Of a DNA stretch of 64,000 nt, positions 52,949 through 60,703 are shown piece after piece. The position numbers were made by a program, and so were the translations under genes. The DNA is taken from NCBI GenBank assembly GCA_963803295.1, contig CAWDMC010000017.1, positions 14,111 through 78,110 of the forward strand, read 5' to 3'. Under the pieces are notes generated by a model. The model was not told the DNA's origin and ran no database searches. It worked only from the letters and a program-made list of their open reading frames with translations. The DNA is from CAWDMC01 sp963803295. Its GTDB lineage: Bacteria; Acidobacteriota; Terriglobia; UBA7540. Position 1 is the first letter of the stretch; each line of letters begins with the position of its first letter.

Positions 52949-53692
52949 GTGAATCGCAATTCCAGATGGGCCGACCCGCAACCTCACCGCACATCCGCCT
53001 TCGTCGCTGTGGTTACGATTCAACTACTTTCCCCGAGTTCGGTGTTCGGCCGGCACTCGGTGAGGCAGACGCAACGGGCTCAGGAGCAGCCCTTTCTAAC
53101 TATTCTTGTCTACAACTCCTCGGAGCTTTCGGAACGTCACCTCAATGCCGCCGAGGCCAATGCCGAACGGGTCTTTAAACAAGCCGGCATTGACGTTCGC
53201 TGGATTGCGTGCCCCCTGGGCAGTTCTGAAACGGAACCGGCCAGCCTTTGCAATGCCAATCCGGTCGACTCGGCATCGGTGGTCTTGCGTATCATTACAG
53301 CCGCCAGAAACGAAGGCGGCGGCGTACGCCCCATCTTCGGGGCCAGTATCGTCGCCTCTAGTGGTCGTAGCCATTACTCCACAATCTACTACGGGTCTAT
53401 ACGGCAAGTCTGCATGGTCAACGGCCTGTATGAAGAGTCACTTTTGGCCGCTACCATGACACACGAACTTGGCCACCTTCTGCTCGGACCGTCGGCTCAC
53501 GCGTCACAAGGAATCATGCTCGGGCGATGGAACGGGCCCGCCTATGATCAAATTTCACACGGCAAGCTGGTTTTTTCGTATTGCCAGGCGAAAGCCATTC
53601 GCGAGGAAGTGGAGCTGCGAGATGGCCAATCCGCTGAATGCCAGACGCGGCTTGCACAGTTGAATGGGCGATCCGGCTGTCCCTCCTTGTGA
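52949..53692 (+). CDS. Secreted HELGH metalloprotease-like protein
   Basis: 247 residues from GTG 52949 with AGAAAGGA upstream. N-terminal signal-like segment (AFVAVVTIQLLSPSSVFG). Zinc motif in MTHELGHLLLGPSAHASQGIM, with the more distal HASQGIM matching a metzincin-like third ligand. The N-terminal half (NAERVFKQAGIDVRWIAC) resembles a family of acidobacterial secreted proteins seen with signalling genes. Probable periplasmic zinc protease; substrate unknown. Confidence 0.7.
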   Translation: MNRNSRWADPQPHRTSAFVAVVTIQLLSPSSVFGRHSVRQTQRAQEQPFLTILVYNSSELSERHLNAAEANAERVFKQAGIDVRWIACPLGSSETEPASLCNANPVDSASVVLRIITAARNEGGGVRPIFGASIVASSGRSHYSTIYYGSIRQVCMVNGLYEESLLAATMTHELGHLLLGPSAHASQGIMLGRWNGPAYDQISHGKLVFSYCQAKAIREEVELRDGQSAECQTRLAQLNGRSGCPSL

Positions 53693-54093
53693 GGGATGTC
53701 GGGCCAAGGGTCGACGGGGTTAATCTGTCTCCGATACAGCTCTCGGTCAGGCGTGCCTTTTTGATAATACGGCATTCTCAACAACATTCTGACGAAACCA
53801 TTACACAATGCTGTCCAATCTTCTCACGGGATTCCGATTGTCTATGTGAGAGGAGGTTCAACTCTCCTAGACTCGCTGAATTTGGCGTTCCACCAAGCAT
53901 ACGGGGCGCCTGGTCAAGGATGCAAGACCTGGCAGCGCATCCTAGAAATGGATCGTGAAGCATACGGATCCAAAACAGCCTTTCCGATACCTCAAGAGGA
54001 GCACAACAACTCGTCATTTGAGCAAGTTGTGTGCCTTAACAACCTCAAGCGTTTCCAACGCTTGGGATAATACAGAGAACTGGAGAACAACAA
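53693..54093. other. Gene-free interval
   Basis: 401 bases. A 74-codon frame (53846-54070) starts at an internal GTG, has no family match and a chance-like composition, so it is not called. A small AGGAG/CTCCT dyad sits near 53851. Confidence 0.35.
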
Positions 54094-54744
54094 ATGAGCT
54101 ATAAGCAGATAAGCAAGACAGCGCGAGTTAGGAGCCTGTTCGGGGCCGCGCTCGTGCTCGGATGTACGTTCGGCACGGTCCCCTACGCGGCGGCGCAAGT
54201 CACGCCCCCAACCACTCCTGCCGATATTGCAGTACCGGTAGGAAACTCTCCTTACCTGGTCGGCCACGCCTTCGGTAGCCAGGGCTATACTTGCCTGCCA
54301 ACGGTTGGTGGCACTGCCTGGAATCCCAACGCCCGCCCCGAAGCCACCCTGTTTACGGATCTCTTCGGAGCGAAGTTCCAGATCATCACGCACTTCCAGA
54401 GCATCAATGAAAAACCGAAGCCGGGCATCGACCCCCCTCTGAGTGGGAACGCGACGTGGCAGAGTTCCCTCGATACCAGCAGGGTGTGGGCGGTAAAGGT
54501 GAAGGGAATCGACGCCGGCACCGACCTCGCGAGTTGCCCGAATAGCGGCTCGATTCAATGCCTCTTGTTGCAGTCAGTCGGGAACGCGAAGGGGCCCACG
54601 GGCGGTAACCTCCTGGTCAAGACCACCTTCATCCAACGTCTGAACACCGCCGGCGGAGCTGTTCCTACCTCCGTCTGCACCGTGGGCCAGACTCAGCTCG
54701 TGCCGTACACTGCCGACTACTACTTCTTCCGCGAGGACCACTAA
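54094..54744 (+). CDS. Secreted DUF3455-family protein
   Basis: 216 residues with a signal peptide (LFGAALVLGCTFGTVPYAAAQ). YLVGHAFGSQGYTCLPTVGG, WAVKVKGIDAGTDLASCPNSG, LLLQSVGNAKGPTGGNLL, TFIQRLNTAGG and YTADYYFFRED are hallmarks of DUF3455. The family is widespread in soil bacteria and fungi as secreted or surface proteins; function unknown. A GGAGAACAAC stretch precedes ATG 54094. Confidence 0.88.
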   Translation: MSYKQISKTARVRSLFGAALVLGCTFGTVPYAAAQVTPPTTPADIAVPVGNSPYLVGHAFGSQGYTCLPTVGGTAWNPNARPEATLFTDLFGAKFQIITHFQSINEKPKPGIDPPLSGNATWQSSLDTSRVWAVKVKGIDAGTDLASCPNSGSIQCLLLQSVGNAKGPTGGNLLVKTTFIQRLNTAGGAVPTSVCTVGQTQLVPYTADYYFFREDH

Positions 54745-54780
54745 GCGCTTCGGTTCTCTTTCGCGGAAGAATCGGGTTGT

Positions 54781-54820
54781 GCACGCGGAGTCGCACCAGT
54801 CCTGGTGTCTTCGCGTGCGC
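54781..54820. terminator. Long imperfect hairpin after the DUF3455 gene
   Basis: GCACGCG...CACCAG pairs with CTGGTG...CGCGTGC across a 2-base loop, with a small internal bulge. No clear T-run, so a Rho-independent role is only possible. The interval 54745-55210 otherwise shows no credible gene. Confidence 0.4.
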
Positions 54821-55210
54821 ACCCTAATCAATACTCGGCGATGTTTTGGGGCCACAAGGGGACACCTTGCCGACGCATTTTGGCTGAGCTCGAAGCCCAC
54901 ACCAAATAGCCGGTTGGCTTAGCGGGTCAATTGTTTCCTCAGGCTGTCGTCCTTCTTCCTCGGTTTCCGATATCTCAAGTAGGGACCAGAGCTCTAGCGC
55001 AAGATGGACATCGCAGGTACGGGTACGACCTTGCTGGTCAGTGCAGAGAGCGGCGCCGCGTGCGAAGAGATCGTCCTTCGGCCCGCGCTATAGACGCGTT
55101 TCTGGATGGATTTGTCGGGCACTCGGAAATAAGCCTTGCACGATCCACCGGCTGGACCGTTGTCGCGAAACGGCGCCATTGGGAAATAGCCACGATTTGA
55201 CCGGCATCCT

Positions 55211-55606
55211 CTACGACGCTTGGGCCTCCTCCGGCTCGATACCGATCCGGTCGTTGACGGCGCAGCGCAACTTCTGCTTGCACCCCAGGTAACGCTCCGT
55301 GGTCTGAATCGAGACGTGACCGAGCAAAAACTGGATTTGATCCAATTCGCCGCCGGCTAAACGGCAGAGCCTCGCACAAGTACGCCGCAGGATGTGGGGA
55401 TCGAGCGGCGGGGTACGTATCATCCGAATCTTTGGGACCATTTCGATACGGCCGATAAGAGTGCTGAAGCCTCGGACCATCATTTGGTGTCGGCGGACTT
55501 CAACCTGTGAAGTTCGCGCACTAGTGGCATGCCAGACGACCTTTATCCGACTGGCAGTGTCGTGCTGACGATGACAGGATGCTGGATTGTGACACCTCGA
55601 GATCAC
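55211..55606 (-). pseudogene. Tyrosine recombinase/integrase C-terminal fragment
   Basis: The C-terminal 65 residues match the catalytic end of a tyrosine recombinase: PHILRRTCARL (H-x-x-R), QIQFLLGHVSIQTTERYLG (histidine and nucleophile tyrosine). The preceding 65 codons (RHQMMVRGFSTLIGR onward) do not look like the rest of an integrase, and the N-terminal DNA-binding and first catalytic-arginine region are missing. I read it as a decayed mobile-element integrase. Confidence 0.8.
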
Positions 55607-55624
55607 GAATTGGACCCGCCCCTA

Positions 55625-56233
55625 TCAAACCGGAATGCCGTTATTGTCAGTGTTCAGTGATTGCGTCGAAAACTTCCCTAAGTAGGCAGACAGCGTCCCA
55701 TCTTGTCTGTTCGCAAAAACGCAACCATCCTGCCAGATGCCATCCAGCGGCCTGAACTGGCCCGGCGGGTCACCTTGGTTACAATGCACATCGTGCACCC
55801 CCAGGCCGGTAGTGTACGGTGCTCCGAAGACCCAGATTTTCGTAGAGCCGGTCACCATTTCGAGTAAACCCTCGCCGGCTTCGTTTCCGCTCACATTAGT
55901 CCATAGCTGAATCTTGGTTTTAAACAATGCATTCCATACTGTCCAGAACGAAGCGAGGCACCCGAGGGATTTCTTAAAAACCGGACCCCGAGCATAGTCC
56001 ATTGCCCCGGAGCCGGGATTGGAATCGAGATGACTCCATCCACCCGGGAGGCTCGAGACCGGGGCAAAAGAGCCCATATCTAGATGATTTAGAATCTGAT
56101 ACTGAAACAGCCCGTTTGGCTCGTTTACATCTACTGCAGCCTGATATGTCTGTTGCCCAGCCCGGATGTTAAGATCGACATGAAACCACTGTCCCTGGCT
56201 AGTTGTGGAGCTTACGTATTGGCCGACGACATG
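55625..56233 (-). pseudogene. DUF2278-family protein, 5'-truncated
   Basis: Minus-strand frame open from 56233 to 55625. It reads GQWFHVDLNIRAGQQTYQ, then LDSNPGSGAMDYARG, TKIWVFGAPYTTGLGVHDVH, NQGDPPGQFRPLDGIWQDG, matching DUF2278 (YukJ-like) from about its first 20 residues to its end. Upstream of codon HVVGQ is an in-frame stop (56234-56236) and no start codon lies between, so the true N-terminus is lost. ATG 56077 is internal. Function of the family is unknown. Confidence 0.75.
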
Positions 56234-56276
56234 TCACGCTGCAGTTAAATCTGCAAGAATGGGATCCGAAGCCAAT

Positions 56277-56600
56277 TTCCTGCACTTAAATGCGAAACGG
56301 AATTCTGTATACTGTACTCGAATCGAAAACAAATTACCGTGTACCCAAGCAGGGAATGTTACAAGCGTCAACATACCACAGGCCGCCGATATTTTGCGGC
56401 CGAAGCAACAATCCACCTCTCAGGCCTGAGGCCCGCAGTTCGAGGAATATGGCACTAAAATCGAGTACGATATTCGAGCCGCAATTTGTTTTCGATTAAA
56501 GTGCATCATTTTCAGTTTTAAGTGCAGAGTCTTCCTGCACTTGAACATGATAAATTATTGAAAACAAACAGGCGTGATGTCTCACTTTAGAGTGCAGCGC
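56277..56600. repeat. Cluster of TGCACTT motifs (possible mobile-element end)
   Basis: In an AT-rich stretch the motif CTGCACTT or its complement occurs about five times (near 56279, 56498, 56519, 56535, 56590). Two copies form a perfect dyad AAGTGCAG/CTGCACTT at 56520-56542 with a 7-base spacer. The last copy abuts the point where a primase-like reading frame is cut off. The arrangement resembles transposase-binding sites at a transposon end. Confidence 0.4.
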
Positions 56601-56701
56601 GACACCACGCGCTTCAGCTTGATGCCGCGCGCCTCGACCAACCGCTCGACCGAGATTTCCCGCTTGATCCTCTCCACCGTCTCATCCGGGACTCGGGCCA
56701 C
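56582..56701 (-). pseudogene. Truncated N-terminus of a CHC2-type primase-like protein
   Basis: GTG 56701 has AAAGGAG at good spacing and opens ARVPDETVERIKREISVERL, continuing VEARGIKLKRV. From memory this matches the start of CHC2 zinc-finger, DnaG-like proteins found on mobile elements, which continue into a Cys-His-Cys2 finger. Here the frame leaves that pattern after KLKRV and stops 9 codons later at TGCACTTTAA-like sequence. The gene is divergent from the XRE gene. Confidence 0.5.
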
Positions 56702-56728
56702 TCGGTTGTGCTCCTTTTTGCTCGTTTT

Positions 56729-56750
56729 CAGGGTTTTTGAAAAAACCCTG
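56729..56750. promoter_or_regulatory. 10-bp perfect inverted repeat between divergent genes
   Basis: CAGGGTTTTT and AAAAACCCTG flank GA. It lies between the primase-like fragment and the XRE gene; could be an operator or a bidirectional terminator-like hairpin. Confidence 0.5.
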
Positions 56751-56785
56751 TCAAGAGGAAAGTGAGATTTTTTGTGCGTGACAAA

Positions 56786-56806
56786 AATACTAAACAGGTT
56801 AGTATT
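56786..56806. promoter_or_regulatory. Candidate autoregulatory operator of the XRE gene
   Basis: AATACTAA and TTAGTATT flank ACAGG, 7 bases before ATG 56813. Position and symmetry suit binding by the XRE protein itself. Confidence 0.5.
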
Positions 56807-56812
56807 GTGTCA

Positions 56813-57219
56813 ATGAGTTTCGACGACACGCATACACTGCGCCTCATGGGAAAGAGAGGAGGCAAGAAACCACCATTGGATTTTGGTGGGGAAACCCTCG
56901 GCCAGCGCCTGGCTCGCCTTCGCAAGCAACGCGGGTTTACCCAAGTGGAACTCGCGGGGAAGACCGGAATCACTCAGGTCCTGATTTCCGCCTATGAGAC
57001 GGACCGGGCCTATTTCTCGGGCGAGATGGCCGTGCGCTTTGCTTTGACCCTGGGGATCAGTTTGGATGAGTTGCTACATCCGAAGGCCAAGAAACTCTCC
57101 GTAAGAAACCCAGCCGCCGCGTGCTGCGTCGCCTGGAGCAGATCGAGCGCTTGCCACGGCGGAAACAGACGGCGCTGCTGACCACCATTGATGCTTTCCT
57201 GAGCAGCGCCACGGGCTAG
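56813..57219 (+). pseudogene. XRE-family helix-turn-helix regulator, frame-broken
   Basis: From ATG 56813 (MGKRGGKKP block from 56846) the frame encodes a Cro/CI-type HTH: GQRLARLRKQRGFTQVELAG, GITQVLISAYETDR, ALTLGISLDELLHPK. After about 57090 the natural C-terminus (RRVLRRLEQIERLPRRKQTA, then LLTTIDAFLSSATG and stop at 57219) continues in another frame. The span is 3n+2, so one base is missing near 57085-57103. Without correction the protein ends at 57181 with an unrelated tail. The DNA-binding part is intact either way. Confidence 0.8.
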
Positions 57220-57605
57220 GTTGTCACTCGGACGCCTCCCGAACAAACCCCGAACACTACACCGGACAGACACCGAACAAAGCCCGGATGCTCACCGGAG
57301 GCGGCGACCTTTTCGGCTGTGAGCTTTCGTTGCGCCGAAGGCGCAAGGGATGGTGTCTTCGCTCATCCTGCCTTTCGCGCTGCGCCCTGGCTCCCCATTT
57401 CTTTCTCACATTTTTTCGATGGCTGGAAGCAAACAGAGCGGAGAGGGAGCCGGGTCAAGCCCGCACGTTCTTGGTGCGCCGCGCGGCGGTCGGAGCGAAG
57501 CGGAGAGGCTTGACGCGGTTCCCGCGCTCGGTACACTCTCCAGCAAAAAAAATGGGAGATCACCTGCCGCTGCTGTCGGCTTTTTTTGAGACGCTGCCGC
57601 TAGCA

Positions 57606-57698
57606 TTCGCTCAGCGAACGTTTACGTTTGTAAACGGCATCGCTCGAAGTCGCTGATCCACCACACGTTCACATTCGCTAGCGACCGCTAGCGAACGT
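57606..57698. repeat. Cluster of three short hairpins
   Basis: TTCGC/GCGAA at 57606-57618, CGTTTAC/GTAAACG at 57619-57636 (loop GTTT), and a 12-bp dyad with one mismatch at 57671-57698 built on TTCGCTAGC/GCTAGCGAA. Adjacent stems share the TTCGCT motif. Confidence 0.6.
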
Positions 57699-57733
57699 CA
57701 GCCCTTTCAGGGATGGAGTGTCGCAGATACTCC

Positions 57734-57749
57734 CGGCGCGCAAGCGCCG
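57734..57749. repeat. CGGCGC/GCGCCG hairpin
   Basis: Six-base perfect arms around GCAA, a stable tetraloop-type hairpin. Confidence 0.5.
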
Positions 57750-57921
57750 CCCGCACTCGCCCTGACACCCACTCTGATTTTTCAACACGTTAACGCGCAG
57801 TAACTTTCCCAGCGCTGGACAGCGCCGCGCCCGCGCTCTATGGCGCTGCGAATCACCGAACGGCTTTCGTTTCTGCAAGTTCGCCTGCGGTAACCGGAAG
57901 TTGCTCTGCAGTTCCCGTTTG

Positions 57922-57939
57922 GGGGTGACGTGTCACCCC
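57922..57939. repeat. 8-bp dyad GGGGTGAC/GTCACCCC
   Basis: Perfect arms separated by GT. It could be an operator or nick-region hairpin; no partner known. Confidence 0.5.
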
Positions 57940-58131
57940 TCCTCCCGATGCCGCAGGCAGCGCGCTTTTGACTTCCCCCGATACCGCACAATAACCCGCG
58001 AACCGGATGCCTCGAAACCACAACGGCACCCCTGACCGTGGCCGGATCACCACACCTCGGGGAAGGGCAAGCAGCGGATCGGCGGCTAGAACCCAAACCC
58101 GCAGCTAAAGGAAAAACTCCTGACCGGCACC

Positions 58132-58224
58132 CTACTTCAGGTAGTGTCCTATCCTGAGCACCCCGTAGGTCACGATGACGATCGAACCGGCAACGAGGAC
58201 CACGGCCATCACAAACCGGATCAC
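58132..58224 (-). CDS. Possible 30-residue single-helix membrane peptide
   Basis: GTG 58224 gives a short basic start and one hydrophobic helix (FVMAVVLVAGSIVIVTYGVL) ending RIGHYLK. An AAGGCGG lies close upstream. It follows 5 bases after the preceding membrane-protein remnant on the same strand. Tentative. Confidence 0.3.
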   Translation of the reverse strand: MIRFVMAVVLVAGSIVIVTYGVLRIGHYLK

Positions 58225-58229
58225 CGCCT

Positions 58230-58507
58230 TCAAGCCAGCTGGAGAGTCTCTGATTTGAATGGCCGGATCAGGATGGTGGCAACGATTGTCGCCGTTGCTG
58301 ACAGGGCTGCTAGCACCCACCAGTAGAGGCCTGCTTTGGGGCCAGCTTCCTTGAGTCGCCACGCCTCCGAAGGTCGATCATAGTAGGCGCTGTAGATGGC
58401 TCCCAACCGGCGTATCTCAGCAGGGCCAGCGAAGCTCCCAGGATCAGAGGCACTAGGGTTAGCCAGTACCACGGTCGGCGTGTCGAGTTGGAATCGGAGC
58501 TATTCAC
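58230..58507 (-). pseudogene. Small membrane protein, frame-broken
   Basis: GTG 58507 overlaps the previous gene's stop (GTGA) and encodes a first helix (WYWLTLVPLILGASLALLRY). One frame over, the sequence continues AIYSAYYDRPSEAWRLKEAG and a second helix (GLYWWVLAALSATATIVATI) to a stop at 58230. The span is 3n+2, so one missing base near 58400-58420 would join them into a two-helix protein of about 92 residues. Unknown family; candidate immunity protein by position. Confidence 0.45.
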
Positions 58508-58895
58508 CCATTGCGGAGACGAACCAGAACAAGAGAGTCCCGAGAGAACAGGCGGGTGCGTGCCAGCGCAACGGTCCCGGTCGCCAGATTCCAGCGATGC
58601 CGAACACGATGCCAGCAAGCGAAAGCATTCCTCCCCACGCGTAGATTCTCAGCAGTCGCGGATCGTAATACGGAAACCCACCAATCACATGCGCGTACAG
58701 CACTGACGAAACTGCCAGCAGACCCGATGCCGTGGCAAGTGCGAAGCCGATCAGGGACAGGATCGCGGGGAGAGTTCGCGGTTGTGTGCGACTGAACCAA
58801 CGCGCCCAGCCCCAGATCGTCAGGGCAGGCAGACCGAGATAAAAGCTAACTGCGACCAGCACCACGAGAACGGATTCGAGAGTTCCGTGTCGCAT
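58500..58895 (-). CDS. Four-helix membrane protein, unknown family
   Basis: 131 residues with about four transmembrane helices (VLVVLVAVSFYLGLPALTIW, LPAILSLIGFALATASGLLA, GGMLSLAGIVFGIAGIW, SLGTLLFWFVSAM). No recognised motif. It is third in a minus-strand series behind the orphan RHS tip; by position a candidate immunity or accessory protein, but small membrane proteins like this also occur elsewhere in Acidobacteriota. Confidence 0.6.
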   Translation of the reverse strand: MRHGTLESVLVVLVAVSFYLGLPALTIWGWARWFSRTQPRTLPAILSLIGFALATASGLLAVSSVLYAHVIGGFPYYDPRLLRIYAWGGMLSLAGIVFGIAGIWRPGPLRWHAPACSLGTLLFWFVSAMGE

Positions 58896-58910
58896 GGCTT
58901 TGTTCCGAAG

Positions 58911-59171
58911 CTATTTCAACACGCGCACGAAGAACCACGCGAAAGTGATGGCCCCAAGAGCCGTAACAACGAACCATCGCTTAGGGCCGAAGATAGCCGC
59001 GACTGCCGTGAGTACGACAGCAGAGGCGAGGACGGCAAGCCAAACATACAGGCCGTAAGGTCGCAAGAGCGCATCAGCGCGGGCCGGTACAAGCAATGCC
59101 AGCCAGAAAACGCCAAGGCACACGATGCCAAACACACCAGTTATCGTGCTACTTCGTCGCGCCATGATCAT
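58911..59171 (-). CDS. Small membrane protein coupled to the orphan RHS tip (putative immunity)
   Basis: 86 residues, about three helices (GVFGIVCLGVFWLALLVPA, LYVWLAVLASAVVLTAVAAI, FVVTALGAITFAWFFVRVL). ATG 59171 overlaps the RHS-tip stop as ATGA and is served by GAGGAG at 6 bases. Such overlap directly behind a toxin-like C-terminal domain is the standard place for an immunity gene. Function is inferred from position only. Confidence 0.6.
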   Translation of the reverse strand: MIMARRSSTITGVFGIVCLGVFWLALLVPARADALLRPYGLYVWLAVLASAVVLTAVAAIFGPKRWFVVTALGAITFAWFFVRVLK

Positions 59172-60122
59172 TTCTGCTCCTCAAGATGCTGCAACGGCGA
59201 CGTGAACGGGTTGTGCTCGCCGAAGTGCATGTTCCCGGGCGTCACGGGCACCCCAACAAGCGGATTCTGGTGGGCTCGGTCAACATTGAAGTGACCAGAG
59301 TTAGCTCCTGTGTGTGGATCTCCAGGACTTCTATATTCGTCGAAGCCGCGATCTAGCCCGAGGAGATGGTATTTGAATCCAGCCGCTTCAATGGCGCTTT
59401 CTATTTGGTTCTTGTTGCCTATACCGAAGAACGTTTCCCGCCTCGGTCTGCCCAGCTTCCAGCTTGCTGTTGGTGAGAGTGAATGTGAAGCCAGAGAGTG
59501 CGCCGCCATTCGCCCAGCCAGCGTCTTGGAACGTTGTCTGCGGAGTGCCGTTAACAAACACACCACTCGAAGAGGTCTGGCCTCCATTGTTGGAACTGCA
59601 CTCCGCTGCCGTTCACGCTGGCCGAGTAACTTCCCGGTTCCAGTGGTCTTATCCACCAAGTTGCCGTTCGCATCGTTCCCGATCAGCGTAGCCGTAAACT
59701 CCGTTATCGGCATTGGGACCCCTGAACCGAAGCCTGCTGAGCGTTGCCGTTCTTGTCGTACCCCACTGTCTGCTGCTGGCAGCTCGAGCCGTTTTGATCC
59801 GTGTGCGTGCATGACAGATAGGAATCCAGTCCCGTGGGATCGGTCAGACTGGTTGGGTTGTTCTCGCGTACGAGTACCGATTTAGGGTCTGCGGGTCTTC
59901 GGCATGCCCGCCTACTATGTCGGGCGTCATCCATCTGCCCATCGAAGACGTGCAGTACCTTGCGGGGAAGTCGTCTAGCCCGGATTCGCTGTCGCGTTCT
60001 TTGCCGGTAGACCGGGACCGGCGAAAACGCGCGTCCGTTTCAACATGCGTGGATGTGCATCGTACGAATGTATCCCAGGTCTCAGAAGCGAGACCTCGGA
60101 ACACCCCCGGGTTGTGGGTCAA
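59168..60122 (-). pseudogene. Orphan RHS tip with variable C-terminal domain, frame-broken
   Basis: Begins at TTG 60122, overlapping the previous stop, and lacks any YD-repeat body. It carries the RHS core boundary (TGKERDSESGLDDF, SMGRWMTPD, NPTSLTDPTGLDSY) across two frames. A passage resembling secreted repeat proteins follows (TATLIGNDANGNLVDKTTGT). The last 90 residues (IGNKNQIESAIEAAGFKYHL to LQHLEEQK) contain several histidines (GHFNVDRAHQNPLVG, GNMHFGEHNP). At least three frame changes are needed to read it through. This is the arrangement of a displaced toxin cassette; the C-terminal domain is a candidate toxin, family not recognised. Confidence 0.65.
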
Positions 60123-60652
60123 TCCGCATTCTCAGACCGAGGCCACCCGCCATAGGCTGACCGGATCACCACTCCAGCTAAGAGGAGCCAGAAGAGAACG
60201 GCCTGACCGACAAGGTACGGGGACAGCCTCATCGTGCTGGAGTTCAGATAGAAGTTGAACAGCTTGTACTCGGCAACCGTCCACAGCACCAAGAGCACGC
60301 TGCCCGCCACGAACGCGGACAGGCCAACCCGATTGAGACTCCTGGCTAACCAACCAAGGCACCACTGAGCTGTTGCGACTACACCTGCAAATACCCAGCA
60401 CCTGGCTGGCAAGGCCATCAGGAAGGCGCAGAGCGCCAGAGGCAAGCAGCGAGAGGGTACAAGCCACAGATCGGGGAGCCGGGGGGCAAACAACTTGATT
60501 CCCGCCATCAGAAGCACGATGGCGGAAGCCAAGGCAACCGGGTCAAGCCAAGACGACGTTGCGCCGTTGACGGTCTGCATCATGGATAGGAACGCTGAGA
60601 ACCCCATGAAGATTGCAGCCATCACATAGAGCATTCCCGTCAAGAGTCTCAT
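60119..60652 (-). CDS. Five-helix membrane protein behind the RHS gene (putative immunity)
   Basis: 177 residues from ATG 60652, with a strong GGGAGGGG site 9 bases upstream. Helices include LLTGMLYVMAAIFMGFSAFL, VALASAIVLLMAGIKLFA, CAFLMALPARCWVFAGVVAT, GLSAFVAGSVLLVLWTVAEY and LVGQAVLFWLLLAGVVI. It starts 51 bases after the RHS stop, and the orphan tip overlaps its own stop. Unknown family; position suggests immunity to the upstream RHS C-terminal domain. Confidence 0.6.
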   Translation of the reverse strand: MRLLTGMLYVMAAIFMGFSAFLSMMQTVNGATSSWLDPVALASAIVLLMAGIKLFAPRLPDLWLVPSRCLPLALCAFLMALPARCWVFAGVVATAQWCLGWLARSLNRVGLSAFVAGSVLLVLWTVAEYKLFNFYLNSSTMRLSPYLVGQAVLFWLLLAGVVIRSAYGGWPRSENAD

Positions 60653-60703
60653 CGAGGTCGCCCCTCCCTAGAGGCTGATTGCTTCACGAACTTCACCCTG
60701 CCC

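Larger units (their letters stand above)
57220..58131. other. Palindrome-rich gene-free stretch
   Basis: About 0.9 kb with overlapping open frames in all directions but none with a recognisable protein. It starts with three CCGAACA direct repeats (57238-57281) and then carries several perfect hairpins (annotated separately). It looks like non-coding mobile-element DNA. Confidence 0.45.

Noticed and set aside
53846..54070. 74-codon frame before the DUF3455 gene
   Set aside because: Reads without stops but matches nothing and has no clear ribosome-binding site.
56574..56765. 63-codon plus-strand frame
   Set aside because: Antisense to the better supported primase-like fragment, which has a ribosome-binding site.
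57288..58096. Several overlapping open frames on both strands
   Set aside because: High-GC region where stops are rare; none has protein-like features, and the DNA is full of palindromes.
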